Below, piece after piece: positions 34,482-43,053 of a stretch of DNA of 64,000 nucleotides. Position 1 is the first letter of the stretch. Every line of letters begins with the position of its first letter. The notes below the pieces were generated by a model, which was not told the origin of the DNA, searched no databases, and saw only the letters and a list, made by a program, of their open reading frames with translations. Position numbers and translations under genes: made by a program. Source of the DNA: Achromobacter pestifer (GTDB lineage: Bacteria; Pseudomonadota; Gammaproteobacteria; Burkholderiales; Burkholderiaceae_B); contig NZ_CADIJX010000010.1 of NCBI RefSeq assembly GCF_902859625.1, forward strand, positions 62,001 through 126,000. The letters are read 5' to 3'.

Positions 34482-35546
34482 TCAAGGCAGAATCGCGACC
34501 TGATCCAGCCCCGTCGATTCCGGCACGCCAAACATCAGGTTCATGTTCTGGACGGCTTGACCGGCCGCACCCTTGACCAGGTTGTCCTGAACGACCAGAA
34601 CGATCAGTTGGTCGCCATTGCCCGGGCGGCTCAGCGCGATGCGCAGATTATTCGACGCGCGAACCGAACGAGTTTCGGGCAGGCTGCCAGCCGGCATGAC
34701 GTCCACGAAGGGTTCGTCGGCATAGCGCTGCTCGAACAGGGCCTGGAAGTCCGTGTCACGAGCCTCAGGCAGGATGCGGGCGTAGATCGTGGAGAACATG
34801 CCACGGATCATCGGCACCAGGTGCGGCACGAAGGTCAGGCCGACCTTGCCGCCGGAGATCTTTTCCAGTTGGGCAACGATTTCCGGGTGATGGCGATGGC
34901 CAGCCACGCCGTAAGCCTTGAAATTGTCGGAAGCTTCCGAGAACAGCGAACCCACTTCCGCCTTGCGTCCAGCGCCAGACACCCCTGACTTGCAGTCGGC
35001 GATCAGGGTTTGGGCATCGACCAGGGCCTTACCGCCTTCCAGCAGCGGGGCCAGGCCCAACAGCACGGTGGTGGGGTAGCAGCCGGGGTTGCCGATGACG
35101 CGGGCCTTGGAGATGGCTTCGCGGTTCAGCTCCACCAGGCCATACTGGGATTCAGCCAGGATGTCCGGGCAGGTGTGGGGGATCTTGTACCAGCGCTCGA
35201 AGGTGGGGATGTCCTGCAAGCGGAAATCAGCGGCCAGGTCGATGACGCGGGTGCCCGCGGCGATCAATTCCTGCGCTTGCGCCATCGCCACGCCGTGGGG
35301 CGTCGCGAAGAACACCACGTCGCAATCCGTCAGCGAGGCTTTTTCCGGCGCGGAGAAAGCCAGGTCCACGCGGCCGCGCAGGTTCGGATACATATCAGCG
35401 ACCGGCAGCCCGTCTTCCTTGCGGGACGTGATGGCGGTCAATTCCACACTGGGATGCTGCGACAACAAGCGCAGCAGCTCGACGCCGGTATAACCGGTGC
35501 CGCCGACGATACCAACCTTGATACGGGTGTTCGATGCTTGGGCCAT
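34482..35546 (-). CDS. argC: N-acetyl-gamma-glutamyl-phosphate reductase
   Basis: The third enzyme of arginine synthesis, reducing N-acetylglutamyl phosphate with NADPH. The nucleotide motif GIVGGTGYTGVELLRLL is at the start, and the catalytic Cys is in GNPGCYPTTVLLGL. The length is 354 residues. The ATG at 35546 is chosen; the longer frame would add 54 residues unlike the family. It lies after the rpsI terminator. Confidence 0.97.
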   Translation of the reverse strand: MAQASNTRIKVGIVGGTGYTGVELLRLLSQHPSVELTAITSRKEDGLPVADMYPNLRGRVDLAFSAPEKASLTDCDVVFFATPHGVAMAQAQELIAAGTRVIDLAADFRLQDIPTFERWYKIPHTCPDILAESQYGLVELNREAISKARVIGNPGCYPTTVLLGLAPLLEGGKALVDAQTLIADCKSGVSGAGRKAEVGSLFSEASDNFKAYGVAGHRHHPEIVAQLEKISGGKVGLTFVPHLVPMIRGMFSTIYARILPEARDTDFQALFEQRYADEPFVDVMPAGSLPETRSVRASNNLRIALSRPGNGDQLIVLVVQDNLVKGAAGQAVQNMNLMFGVPESTGLDQVAILP

Positions 35547-35706
35547 GATGATGTGCTCTTCGTAGAACGAAAACAGATTGTATCGCTCGGAAAACGGGTC
35601 TTGCGGCAGCGTGCCAAAATTGGCGCACGCACCCAGTTTCCGACCGGACGGAATACGCGGAGTTCCACGTGATGCGGATAAGGCCTCAGCCTTGCCGCCC
35701 AAAAAC

Positions 35707-35732
35707 AAAAAACCCGCCGAAGCGGGTTTTTT
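35707..35732 (-). terminator. Terminator after rpsI
   Basis: AAAAAACCCGC with GCGGGTTTTTT around a four-base loop, ending in T residues on the minus strand, nine bases beyond the rpsI stop. Confidence 0.93.
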
Positions 35733-35740
35733 GCAGGACT

Positions 35741-36133
35741 TTAGCGCTTGCTGAACTGCTTCCGGCGGCGTGCCTTGCGGAAGCCGACCTTCTTACGTTC
35801 AACTTCGCGAGCATCGCGAGTCACAAAGCCAGCTTGCGACAGCGACGGCTTCAGCGTTGCGTCGTAATCGATCAGGGCACGAGTGATGCCGTGACGGATT
35901 GCGCCGGCTTGGCCGGTTTCACCGCCGCCGTGGACGTTGACTTTGATGTCGAACGATTCCAGGTGGCCGGTCAATTCCAGCGGTTGGCGCACAATCATGC
36001 GGCCAGTTTCGCGGGCGAAGAAATCGTCGACGGGCTTGCCGTTGACAACGATCTTACCCGTGCCCTTCTTGATGAAAACGCGAGCCACCGAAGTTTTGCG
36101 ACGGCCGGTTCCGTAATTCCAGTTACCGATCAT
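35741..36133 (-). CDS. rpsI: 30S ribosomal protein S9
   Basis: A 130-residue S9 with the conserved YGTGRRKTSVARVF start and the basic C-terminal tail FRKARRRKQFSKR that reaches the ribosomal P site. It is the second gene of the rplM-rpsI operon, nine bases after rplM. Confidence 0.99.
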   Translation of the reverse strand: MIGNWNYGTGRRKTSVARVFIKKGTGKIVVNGKPVDDFFARETGRMIVRQPLELTGHLESFDIKVNVHGGGETGQAGAIRHGITRALIDYDATLKPSLSQAGFVTRDAREVERKKVGFRKARRRKQFSKR

Positions 36134-36142
36134 GGCGTTTCC

Positions 36143-36571
36143 TTAGAGATCCAGCGTCTTAGGCTGTTGGGCGGTGTGCGGGTGCTCGGCACCAGCATAG
36201 ACCTTCAGCTTCTTGATCATGGCGTAGCCCAGAGGACCCTTGGGCAGCATGCCCTTGACGGCCTTCTGAATGGCACGACCGGGAAAACGCTCTTGCATTT
36301 TCTCGAAGTTCGTTTCGCGGATACCGCCCGGGTACGTGGTGTGGCGGAAGTACTTCTTGTCCTTCGCCTTGGTACCGGTAACGACGATATCGGAAGCGTT
36401 GATGATGACGATGTAATCGCCAGTATCAACGTGCGGCGTGAATTCAGGTTTGTGCTTGCCACGCAGACGACGTGCGACTTCGCTGGCCACACGACCGAGG
36501 ACTTTGCCCTTGGCGTCGATCACAAACCAGTCACGTTGGACTTCATGCGGCTTGGCCACAAAGGTCTTCAT
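36143..36571 (-). CDS. rplM: 50S ribosomal protein L13
   Basis: A 142-residue L13 (WFVIDAKGKVLGRVASEVAR, then HTTYPGGIRETNFEKM and AVKGMLPKGPLGYAMIKKLK). It heads the rplM-rpsI operon. A palindrome (AGAACA-N9-TGTTCT, 36604-36624) lies 33-53 bases upstream in its leader. Confidence 0.99.
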   Translation of the reverse strand: MKTFVAKPHEVQRDWFVIDAKGKVLGRVASEVARRLRGKHKPEFTPHVDTGDYIVIINASDIVVTGTKAKDKKYFRHTTYPGGIRETNFEKMQERFPGRAIQKAVKGMLPKGPLGYAMIKKLKVYAGAEHPHTAQQPKTLDL

Positions 36572-36919
36572 GATGGTTCCTAAGAATAAAATTTCTTCTG
36601 GCTAGAACATCTAACCAGTGTTCTTTCCCCAACTAGACAAAATTCCAACGATTCAAAAAGCCTGCTTCAAAAACCCTGCTTCATAAACCCGAGGGTCAAC
36701 GACGGCCGCCTGAAATTCGTTTGGATTCATGCCCTTATTGATTCCCGCCTAAGCGTTATTACCCGCCCGTGCAATGGTCAAAATGAGGGAAAGCCTGAAA
36801 TTCTAACACGGTTGCTCAAAAAATGGGCAAGCGCAGAGAAATCAGGAGGCATCCGGCCGCGCCCTTGGGCGCAGCCGGCACACATGCGATTTGGGGACAA
36901 ATCCCCCCGCCCCCGTGGG
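36572..36919. other. Gap between rplM and livF
   Basis: This 348-base region holds the rplM leader and promoter at its left end, including AGAACA-N9-TGTTCT at 36604-36624. At the right end a weak hairpin, GGGGA-N4-TCCCC, follows livF. I see no gene in it. Confidence 0.5.
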
Positions 36920-37630
36920 TCAGGCGCCCAGATAGGCTTCCAGCACCCGCGGGTGGCCCAGCAGCTCGCGGCCGGTACCCGTCAGCGCCATGGCGCCGTT
37001 TTCCAGCACGTAACCGCTTTGCGCAATCTTCAGCGCCTGGCGCACGTTCTGCTCGACCAGGAACAGGGTCAGGCCGTCGGCATTGATGGCGCGCAGGGAA
37101 CGGAAAATTTCCTGCACGACAATCGGGGCCAGGCCCATCGACGGCTCATCCAGCAGCAAGAGGCGTGGCTTGGCCATCAGGGCGCGGCCGATGGCCAACA
37201 TTTGCTGTTCGCCGCCCGACAGGTTGCCCGCGATGCCCGTGATCCGTTCTTTCAGGCGCGGAAACAGGTTGAACACGTATTCCAGATCGGAATCCACATT
37301 CTTCAGGCCCCTGCGGTAGGCGCCCAACTCCAGGTTCTCAAGCACCGTCATGGTGGTAAGAATGGCCCGGCCTTCCGGCACCTGCACGATGCCGCGCGCG
37401 ACCAATTGGTGCGGGGCCAGGTTGGTGATGTCCTCGCCTTCAAACAGGATGCGGCCGCGCGCCTTGGGCAACAGGCCCGACAGCGCCAGCAGCGTGGTCG
37501 ATTTGCCGGCGCCATTGGCGCCGACCAGGGCGGTGATTTCGTTGGCGTTCAGGTCCAGATCGATGCCGCGCACAGCTTCGATGTGGCCGTAATTGACCTC
37601 GAGTCCGCGGACTTCCAGCATCGCGCTCAT
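36920..37630 (-). CDS. livF: Branched-chain amino acid ABC transporter ATP-binding protein LivF
   Basis: A 236-residue ABC ATPase: Walker A GANGAGKSTTLLAL, signature NLSGGEQQMLAIGRAL, Walker B LLLLDEPSMGLAP. The LivF-specific QVPEGRAIL is present. Its ATG overlaps the livG stop by four bases. It is the last gene of livHMGF and should power uptake together with LivG. Confidence 0.97.
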   Translation of the reverse strand: MSAMLEVRGLEVNYGHIEAVRGIDLDLNANEITALVGANGAGKSTTLLALSGLLPKARGRILFEGEDITNLAPHQLVARGIVQVPEGRAILTTMTVLENLELGAYRRGLKNVDSDLEYVFNLFPRLKERITGIAGNLSGGEQQMLAIGRALMAKPRLLLLDEPSMGLAPIVVQEIFRSLRAINADGLTLFLVEQNVRQALKIAQSGYVLENGAMALTGTGRELLGHPRVLEAYLGA

Positions 37631-38418
37631 TTGGCGGCCTCCGCTTGTTCGGTGTCTTCTTCGTCGTCCTCTCGGCCCAGATAGGCTTCGATGACTTGCT
37701 CGTTGTTGCGGATCTCGTCGGGGCCGCCGCAGGCGATGATCTTGCCGAAGTTCAGCACCGCGATGCGTTCGCACAAACCCATGACGAAACGCATGTCGTG
37801 TTCGATCATCAGGATGGTGTAGCCGCGGTCGCGAATGGCCAGGATCTCGCGCATGAGTTCGGCGCGTTCACCGGTGTTCATGCCCGCCACGGGCTCGTCC
37901 AGCAACAGCAGCTTGGGCTCGGTGGCCAGCGCGCGCGCCAGCTCCAGGCGACGCTGCTCACCGTAGGACAGGTTGTCGGCCAGGTCGTTGGCCTTGTGGT
38001 CCAGGCGCATCCACGTCAGCAGCTCGTGCGCGCGCTCACGGGCACGCTTTTCGTGCTCGCGGTAACCCGGCAGGCCCAGCAACAGGCTGGGGAAGCCATA
38101 GTTCATGTGGCGATAGGCGCCCACCACCACGTTTTCCAGCAACGTCATCTCTTTGAAGAGACGAATGTTCTGGAACGTGCGGGCGATGCCCATGCGCGTG
38201 ATGCTGTGCGGCTTCTTGGCCAAAACGCTTTGGCCGTTGAACGTGATGCTGCCGCCGCTGGGCGGCAACAGGCCGGTGATCAGGTTGAACACCGTCGTCT
38301 TGCCGGCGCCGTTGGGCCCGATCAAGCCGAAGATCGCGCCTTCGGGCACGGACAGGCTGACGTCATGCAGCACATGCAGGCCGCCGAAGCTCTTGGAGAC
38401 GGAAGAAAGCTCAAGCAT
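37627..38418 (-). CDS. livG: Branched-chain amino acid ABC transporter ATP-binding protein LivG
   Basis: A 263-residue ABC ATPase: Walker A GPNGAGKTTVFNLITG, LivG marker ARTFQNIRLF, signature NLSYGEQRRLELARAL, Walker B LLLLDEPVAGMN. An acidic tail (EDDEEDTEQAEAAK) ends it. It overlaps livM by eight bases and livF by four, so translation is coupled. Confidence 0.97.
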   Translation of the reverse strand: MLELSSVSKSFGGLHVLHDVSLSVPEGAIFGLIGPNGAGKTTVFNLITGLLPPSGGSITFNGQSVLAKKPHSITRMGIARTFQNIRLFKEMTLLENVVVGAYRHMNYGFPSLLLGLPGYREHEKRARERAHELLTWMRLDHKANDLADNLSYGEQRRLELARALATEPKLLLLDEPVAGMNTGERAELMREILAIRDRGYTILMIEHDMRFVMGLCERIAVLNFGKIIACGGPDEIRNNEQVIEAYLGREDDEEDTEQAEAAK

Positions 38419-39292
38419 GGCGCTTGCCTCCCTGGCCGCCTTGGCCCTTGCGCATCCAGCGCTTGAAGCGCGCCGGATCCCAGATGCCTTGCGGCAGGAA
38501 CAACACAATCACCACCAGAATCACTCCATTGGCGATCAGGCGCAAATCCGCAAAACCGCGCAGCAATTCGGGCAGCACGGTAATGATGAAGCTGCCCAGC
38601 ACGGGACCGGCCAAACCGCCAATGCCGCCCAGGATAGCCATGGTCAGAATTTCAACGCCACGATCGAAACCGTATTCATTGGGACCGATGAAGAAGGTCA
38701 GGTGCGCGTTGAGCGCGCCGGCCAGACCCGCGATCATCGCGCCGGCCACGAAAGCCAGCATCTTGTTGGCGCGCACGTCGATGCCCATCAGGCCAGCCGC
38801 GGTTTCGTCGCCACGAATGGCGTCGAACGAACGGCCGATCTTGGAGGCACGGACGCGCCACAGCACGAACAGGACGATGACGACCGCCAACACCACGTGC
38901 CACCACTGCGTCAACTGCGGAATGCCGTTCAGGCCCAGCGCGCCGCCCGTCAAGGACTCCGTGTTCAGGATGGTCACGCGGACGACTTCGCCAAAGCCCA
39001 GCGTCGCCATGGCCAGATAGACCCCTGACAATCGTAAGGTTGGCAAACCGATCAGCGCCGCCACCAACGCGGGCGCCGCCATGCCGCCGGCCAGGGCGAC
39101 CGTGAACGGGGCGTCGTAATTCATGGTGAGCAGCGCGGCGGCGTACGCCCCGATGCCCATGAAGGCGGCATTGGCCATGGCCAGCATGCCGCAGGCCAGG
39201 GTCAGCCAGATGGAGAGGGCCAGCAACGCATTGGTGCCCAGCGTCAGCACCAGGTTGCCGTAGATGGCCCAGAAATTTTCGAATCCGCTCAT
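38411..39292 (-). CDS. livM: Branched-chain amino acid ABC transporter permease LivM
   Basis: A 293-residue permease with about eight to ten hydrophobic segments. The family region RVRASKIGRSFDAIRGDETA and the loop FAGAMIAGLAGAL-like (FVAGAMIAGLAGALNAHLTF) are present. It begins three bases after the livH stop. Confidence 0.96.
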   Translation of the reverse strand: MSGFENFWAIYGNLVLTLGTNALLALSIWLTLACGMLAMANAAFMGIGAYAAALLTMNYDAPFTVALAGGMAAPALVAALIGLPTLRLSGVYLAMATLGFGEVVRVTILNTESLTGGALGLNGIPQLTQWWHVVLAVVIVLFVLWRVRASKIGRSFDAIRGDETAAGLMGIDVRANKMLAFVAGAMIAGLAGALNAHLTFFIGPNEYGFDRGVEILTMAILGGIGGLAGPVLGSFIITVLPELLRGFADLRLIANGVILVVIVLFLPQGIWDPARFKRWMRKGQGGQGGKRHA

Positions 39293-39295
39293 TCT

Positions 39296-40177
39296 TTAAG
39301 CCTTGCGTTGAACCACTTTGCCGAACAGACCTTGCGGGCGCACCAGCAGGATCAGGAACAGCAGGCCGAAAGCCACCGCATCGCGCATGGTGGAGCCGAT
39401 GTAGGCCACCGACAGCACCTCGGCGAAACCCAGGAACAGGCCGCCCAGCATGGCGCCGCGGATGTCGCCCATGCCGCCCAGGATGATGACCGCGATGCCC
39501 TTGTGCAGCATCGGTTGGCCCATCAGGGGGAACAGCGCATTGGAATACAGACCGATCAACACGCCGGCCACGCCACCCAGGGCAGCAGCGGCAAACGAGG
39601 TGGTGACAAACAGCTTCTCGACGTTGATGCCCAGCAGCCAGGCGGCCTTGGGCGATTCGGCGATGGCGCGCAGCGCGCGGCCAAACTGCGTGCGGCGCAT
39701 GACGTACATCAGCACGGCCATCAGCGCGAACGACAGGAAGATGATGCCCAACTCGATGACGGTCAGGTGCAGGCCCGCGACCTCGATCACTTCCTCGGGC
39801 ACGGTGCCGTGCGGGAAGCGCAGGTTGCTGGCGCCGAAAATGCTTTGGGCACCGTTATTCAGGATGATGCCCACGCCAATCGTGGCGATCATGGGGATCA
39901 AGTGCGGCGCGTTGCGCTTGCGCAGCGGCTTGAGCACCAGATAGTCGATGATGACCCCGGTGAAGCCGGCCACGAAGAACGCGACCATCAGCGCACCCCA
40001 AAGGGGCAGGCCGAATTGCTGGACGACGAACAGTGCCGCGTAGGCGCCAACCATGAAGACAGCGCCATGCGCCAGGTTGATCACCCCGAGCACGCCGAAG
40101 ATCAGCGTGAAGCCCAGCGCGAACAGTGCATACACACAGCCCAGCGACAAGGCATTGACGAATTGTTGTTCGAACAT
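39296..40177 (-). CDS. livH: Branched-chain amino acid ABC transporter permease LivH
   Basis: A 293-residue permease (NALSLGCVYALFALGFTLIF, then GVINLAHGAVFMVGAYAALF), partner of LivM. The ATG at 40177 follows AAAGTCCCATC. Its mRNA starts beyond a strong hairpin that separates it from the binding protein gene. Confidence 0.96.
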   Translation of the reverse strand: MFEQQFVNALSLGCVYALFALGFTLIFGVLGVINLAHGAVFMVGAYAALFVVQQFGLPLWGALMVAFFVAGFTGVIIDYLVLKPLRKRNAPHLIPMIATIGVGIILNNGAQSIFGASNLRFPHGTVPEEVIEVAGLHLTVIELGIIFLSFALMAVLMYVMRRTQFGRALRAIAESPKAAWLLGINVEKLFVTTSFAAAALGGVAGVLIGLYSNALFPLMGQPMLHKGIAVIILGGMGDIRGAMLGGLFLGFAEVLSVAYIGSTMRDAVAFGLLFLILLVRPQGLFGKVVQRKA

Positions 40178-40274
40178 GATGGGACTTTCCAAATCTATGA
40201 GGGCCTCCACGCGCCCGCTGCGTGGTCTAGCTCTCCCGAGGGAGGCCATTTTTGTCTTGGGATGGCCCTACGAT

Positions 40275-40314
40275 AAAAAGCGCCTTGCGGACAGCAACGC
40301 TGTCCGCAAGGCGC
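40275..40314 (-). terminator. Strong hairpin with T run between livJ-like gene and livH
   Basis: A perfect 16-base stem (GCGCCTTGCGGACAGC) with a three-base loop, followed on the minus strand by TTTTT. It ends 27 bases past the binding-protein stop. Partial read-through would give excess binding protein over permease. Confidence 0.9.
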
Positions 40315-40341
40315 ATCCCCCCGCGTGGGGATGCGTACTGC

Positions 40342-41496
40342 TTACTTCTCGATGACGTACTTGCCGTCCTTGGTCACGCTGACGATCGGCGCCTGGTCGG
40401 CGTCGTAGCCGGCAGGCTTGCCGGCGCGGTCGTTGGCTTGACGGAACTTGAACGCGCCGGTGGCGCCCTTCCAGGTCACGGAGGGCAAGGCATCGCGCAG
40501 GGCAGCGCGGTCCTTGGGCAGTTCGCCGGTCAGCTTGGTGTTCTTCAGCGCCTGGGCCACGATGTACATGGCGTCATACGACTGGGCGGCGAACTGGTCG
40601 GGCGAACCATTGAACTTGGCCTTGTAGGCGTCAATGAACTTGACGTTCTCGGGGGCCTTGTTCTCGATCGACCACGGGCTGCCGATCCACAGATTGTTCG
40701 ATGCGCCGCCAGGGGCCAGGTCGAAAATCTTGACCGAGTTCATGCCGTTGCCGCCGATGACGGGCACGTTCAGGCCCAGTTGGCGAGCCTGGACCATGAT
40801 CGGAGCGCCTTCGGCCAGCAGTGCGGACAGCACGATGGCGTCGGGGTTGGTGCCCTTGATCTTGGTCAGCTGGGCCTTGAAGTCCACGTCGCCCTTGGCG
40901 AACGTTTCGGTCGTGGTGACCGGGATCTTCTGGTCTTCCAGGGCCTTCTTGAAGTTGTCGTAGCCGCTCTTGGTGAAGACGTCGTCGTTGCCGTAGAGCA
41001 CCGCCACGTTCTTCAGGCCGGTCTTGGCCTTCACGGTGGAGATGGTGGCCGGCAGCACGTCGGCTTCGGTGACCGAGTTGCGGAACACGTAGTTGCCAAT
41101 GGAGGTGATGCCGTCGGCGGTGTTGGACGTGCCGAAGGCAACCGTCTTGGCAGCCTGGGCGATCGGGTCAGCGGCTTGGGCCGAGTTCGACAGCGTCGGG
41201 CCGAAGACCATCAGGACGTTGTCCTTGAAGATCAGTTTCTTGAAGACGTTGATGGCTTCTTCTTTCTTGCCTTGTTCGTCCTCGACCACCAGCACGAGCT
41301 TGTTGCCGTTGATACCGCCCGCGGCGTTGATTTCATCAGCGGCAAGCTGGAAACCATTGCGGATCGACACGCCGTACTGAGCGGCGCCGCCGGACAGGGC
41401 TTCCGCCACACCCAGCTTGATGTCAGCCGCGTGCGCAGCCGGGACGATACCGGCGGCGATCAGCGCGGCCAGCAGCTTCTTGGTCTTGGATTGCAT
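40342..41496 (-). CDS. Branched-chain amino acid ABC transporter substrate-binding protein
   Basis: A 384-residue periplasmic binding protein with a signal peptide (LLAALIAAGIVPAAHAAD). The Peripla_BP_6 features ADIKLGVAEALSGGAAQYG, GFQLAADEINAAGG and AVLYGNDDVFTKSGY are seen. It belongs to the livHMGF genes downstream. Leu/Ile/Val is the default ligand for the family, but aromatic or other acids are possible. The start at 41496 gives the only signal peptide. Confidence 0.95.
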   Translation of the reverse strand: MQSKTKKLLAALIAAGIVPAAHAADIKLGVAEALSGGAAQYGVSIRNGFQLAADEINAAGGINGNKLVLVVEDEQGKKEEAINVFKKLIFKDNVLMVFGPTLSNSAQAADPIAQAAKTVAFGTSNTADGITSIGNYVFRNSVTEADVLPATISTVKAKTGLKNVAVLYGNDDVFTKSGYDNFKKALEDQKIPVTTTETFAKGDVDFKAQLTKIKGTNPDAIVLSALLAEGAPIMVQARQLGLNVPVIGGNGMNSVKIFDLAPGGASNNLWIGSPWSIENKAPENVKFIDAYKAKFNGSPDQFAAQSYDAMYIVAQALKNTKLTGELPKDRAALRDALPSVTWKGATGAFKFRQANDRAGKPAGYDADQAPIVSVTKDGKYVIEK

Positions 41497-41757
41497 GGTT
41501 GATACCACCCTAAAGTCTGTCTCGGAATATTGGTAATCCGGGCTGGTGTAATCCCGCCGGATTGACGTCTTATGCCGCCTAAAGGCGCCATGTTTGCGCG
41601 TCAAGACCCGGGATATTACTCCTTTGTATCAGGCCGAAACTCGAATGTGGTTCGAGGAAAGCCCGAAAACCGCCCATTTTTTTGTAAAAAACGCGGTATT
41701 ACTAGCAAAAACCCTACTCTCCACCGAATGCCATTCGGCCTGCGGCGGACCTCCCTT

Positions 41758-42855
41758 CTACCTGCCCGACAGCGCCACGCCCAGGTACTGGCCGTAGGCG
41801 CTTTCGGTCAAACGAAACCACGGCATCTCGCTGTCGCGAAAGCCCATGTAACTGTCGTGTATGGCTTTGAACTTCGGGTCTTTGGCGCCCAAGTCCTTGT
41901 AGACCTGTTGCGTCATCTCGAACGCCACATCCATGATGGCGCGCGGAAATGTGCGAACTTGCGCGCCGCTTGCCGTCAATTGGGCCAGCGCGGCCGGGTT
42001 GCGGGCGTCGTAACGGGCGGTCAACGAGACGTGCGCGGCCAGCGATGCGGCCTGAACCACCGCCTGATAGTGCTTGGGCAGCTTGTTCCAGGCCTCGTCA
42101 TTAATATATAGGGACAGTTGTTCGCCGCCCGCCCACCAGCCGGGTGCGTAGTAATACTTAGCTACCTTATTCAGGCCCAGTTTTTCGTCGTCATAGGCGC
42201 CTGCGCCTGCCACCGCTTGCAGCCCGTCTTTCTCGAAGGACTCGGCCAGCGGCTTGGCGGGGTCTGCCGGCTGCGGCAAGACGGCCATGCGCGTCAGGAC
42301 ATCGGCGGCCAGTCCGTCCACGCGCATCTTCAGGTCTTTCAGATCCGTCAGCCGCTTGATTTCTTTCGCGTACCAGCCGCCCATCTGGGCGCCGGTATTG
42401 CCCAGCGGGAAATTGATGATCTTTTCGGGCTTGAAGAGCTCGCGGGTCAGGCGCAGGCCATCGCCTTCACTCATCCAGGCGTTCATCTGGCGCGCGTTCA
42501 ACCCGAAGGGCACGGCGGCGTCAAAGCAGAATGCGGGATTCTTGGCGAACAACAGGCGGGACGAGGCATGGCCACATTCCACCTTATTGGTGGAGACGGC
42601 TTCCAGCAGGTCGGATGCGGGCACGATTTCGCCGTCGGGGTAATGCCGGATGTTGAACTTGCCACCCGTGGCTTCCGAGACGAATTTGCAGAAATGCTCA
42701 CCCGCGCCAATGCGCAGATCCAGGACGGCGGGAAACGCGGAGGACAGGCGCCAGCTCAGTGACGGCATGTCCTGCGCGAACGCGGGCGTGCTGACGGCGG
42801 CCCCCGTTGCGACGGCGCCGAGTCCGGCGTGCTTCAAGAATGAACGTCGTTGCAT
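41758..42855 (-). CDS. Orphan TRAP transporter DctP-family binding protein, Tat-exported
   Basis: A 365-residue solute-binding protein of the DctP family. The N-terminus QRRSFLKHAGLGAVATG is a textbook twin-arginine signal, so it should be exported folded. Family segments include GGKFNIRHYPDGEIVPASDL, NFPLGNTGAQMGGWYAKEI and LKMRVDGLAADVL. In this family a conserved Arg (here in MRVDG) binds the carboxylate of the ligand. No DctQ/DctM permease genes are adjacent, and both neighbours (the liv operon and pmbA) look unrelated. Confidence 0.93.
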   Translation of the reverse strand: MQRRSFLKHAGLGAVATGAAVSTPAFAQDMPSLSWRLSSAFPAVLDLRIGAGEHFCKFVSEATGGKFNIRHYPDGEIVPASDLLEAVSTNKVECGHASSRLLFAKNPAFCFDAAVPFGLNARQMNAWMSEGDGLRLTRELFKPEKIINFPLGNTGAQMGGWYAKEIKRLTDLKDLKMRVDGLAADVLTRMAVLPQPADPAKPLAESFEKDGLQAVAGAGAYDDEKLGLNKVAKYYYAPGWWAGGEQLSLYINDEAWNKLPKHYQAVVQAASLAAHVSLTARYDARNPAALAQLTASGAQVRTFPRAIMDVAFEMTQQVYKDLGAKDPKFKAIHDSYMGFRDSEMPWFRLTESAYGQYLGVALSGR

Positions 42856-43013
42856 CTCTTTGCTCCTCTACAGCAACCTCTGGGACTTCGAGCAATACCC
42901 GCCGGATATTACACGTTGACGGCGGTCGGAACCGCTAGAGGAATTCCCGAGCCGGTAAGGGAATGCAAAGACGGAAGGCGGGCGGGAAAGCCATGCCCGA
43001 TGCGGAGCATGCC

Positions 43014-43043
43014 GGCGCGGCGGCCGCACCGGGCCGCCGCGCC
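43014..43043 (-). terminator. GC-rich hairpin after pmbA
   Basis: A 12-base perfect stem (GGCGCGGCGGCC with its reverse complement), six-base loop, no T run, just past the pmbA stop. Confidence 0.5.
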
Positions 43044-43053
43044 AGATGGGGAA

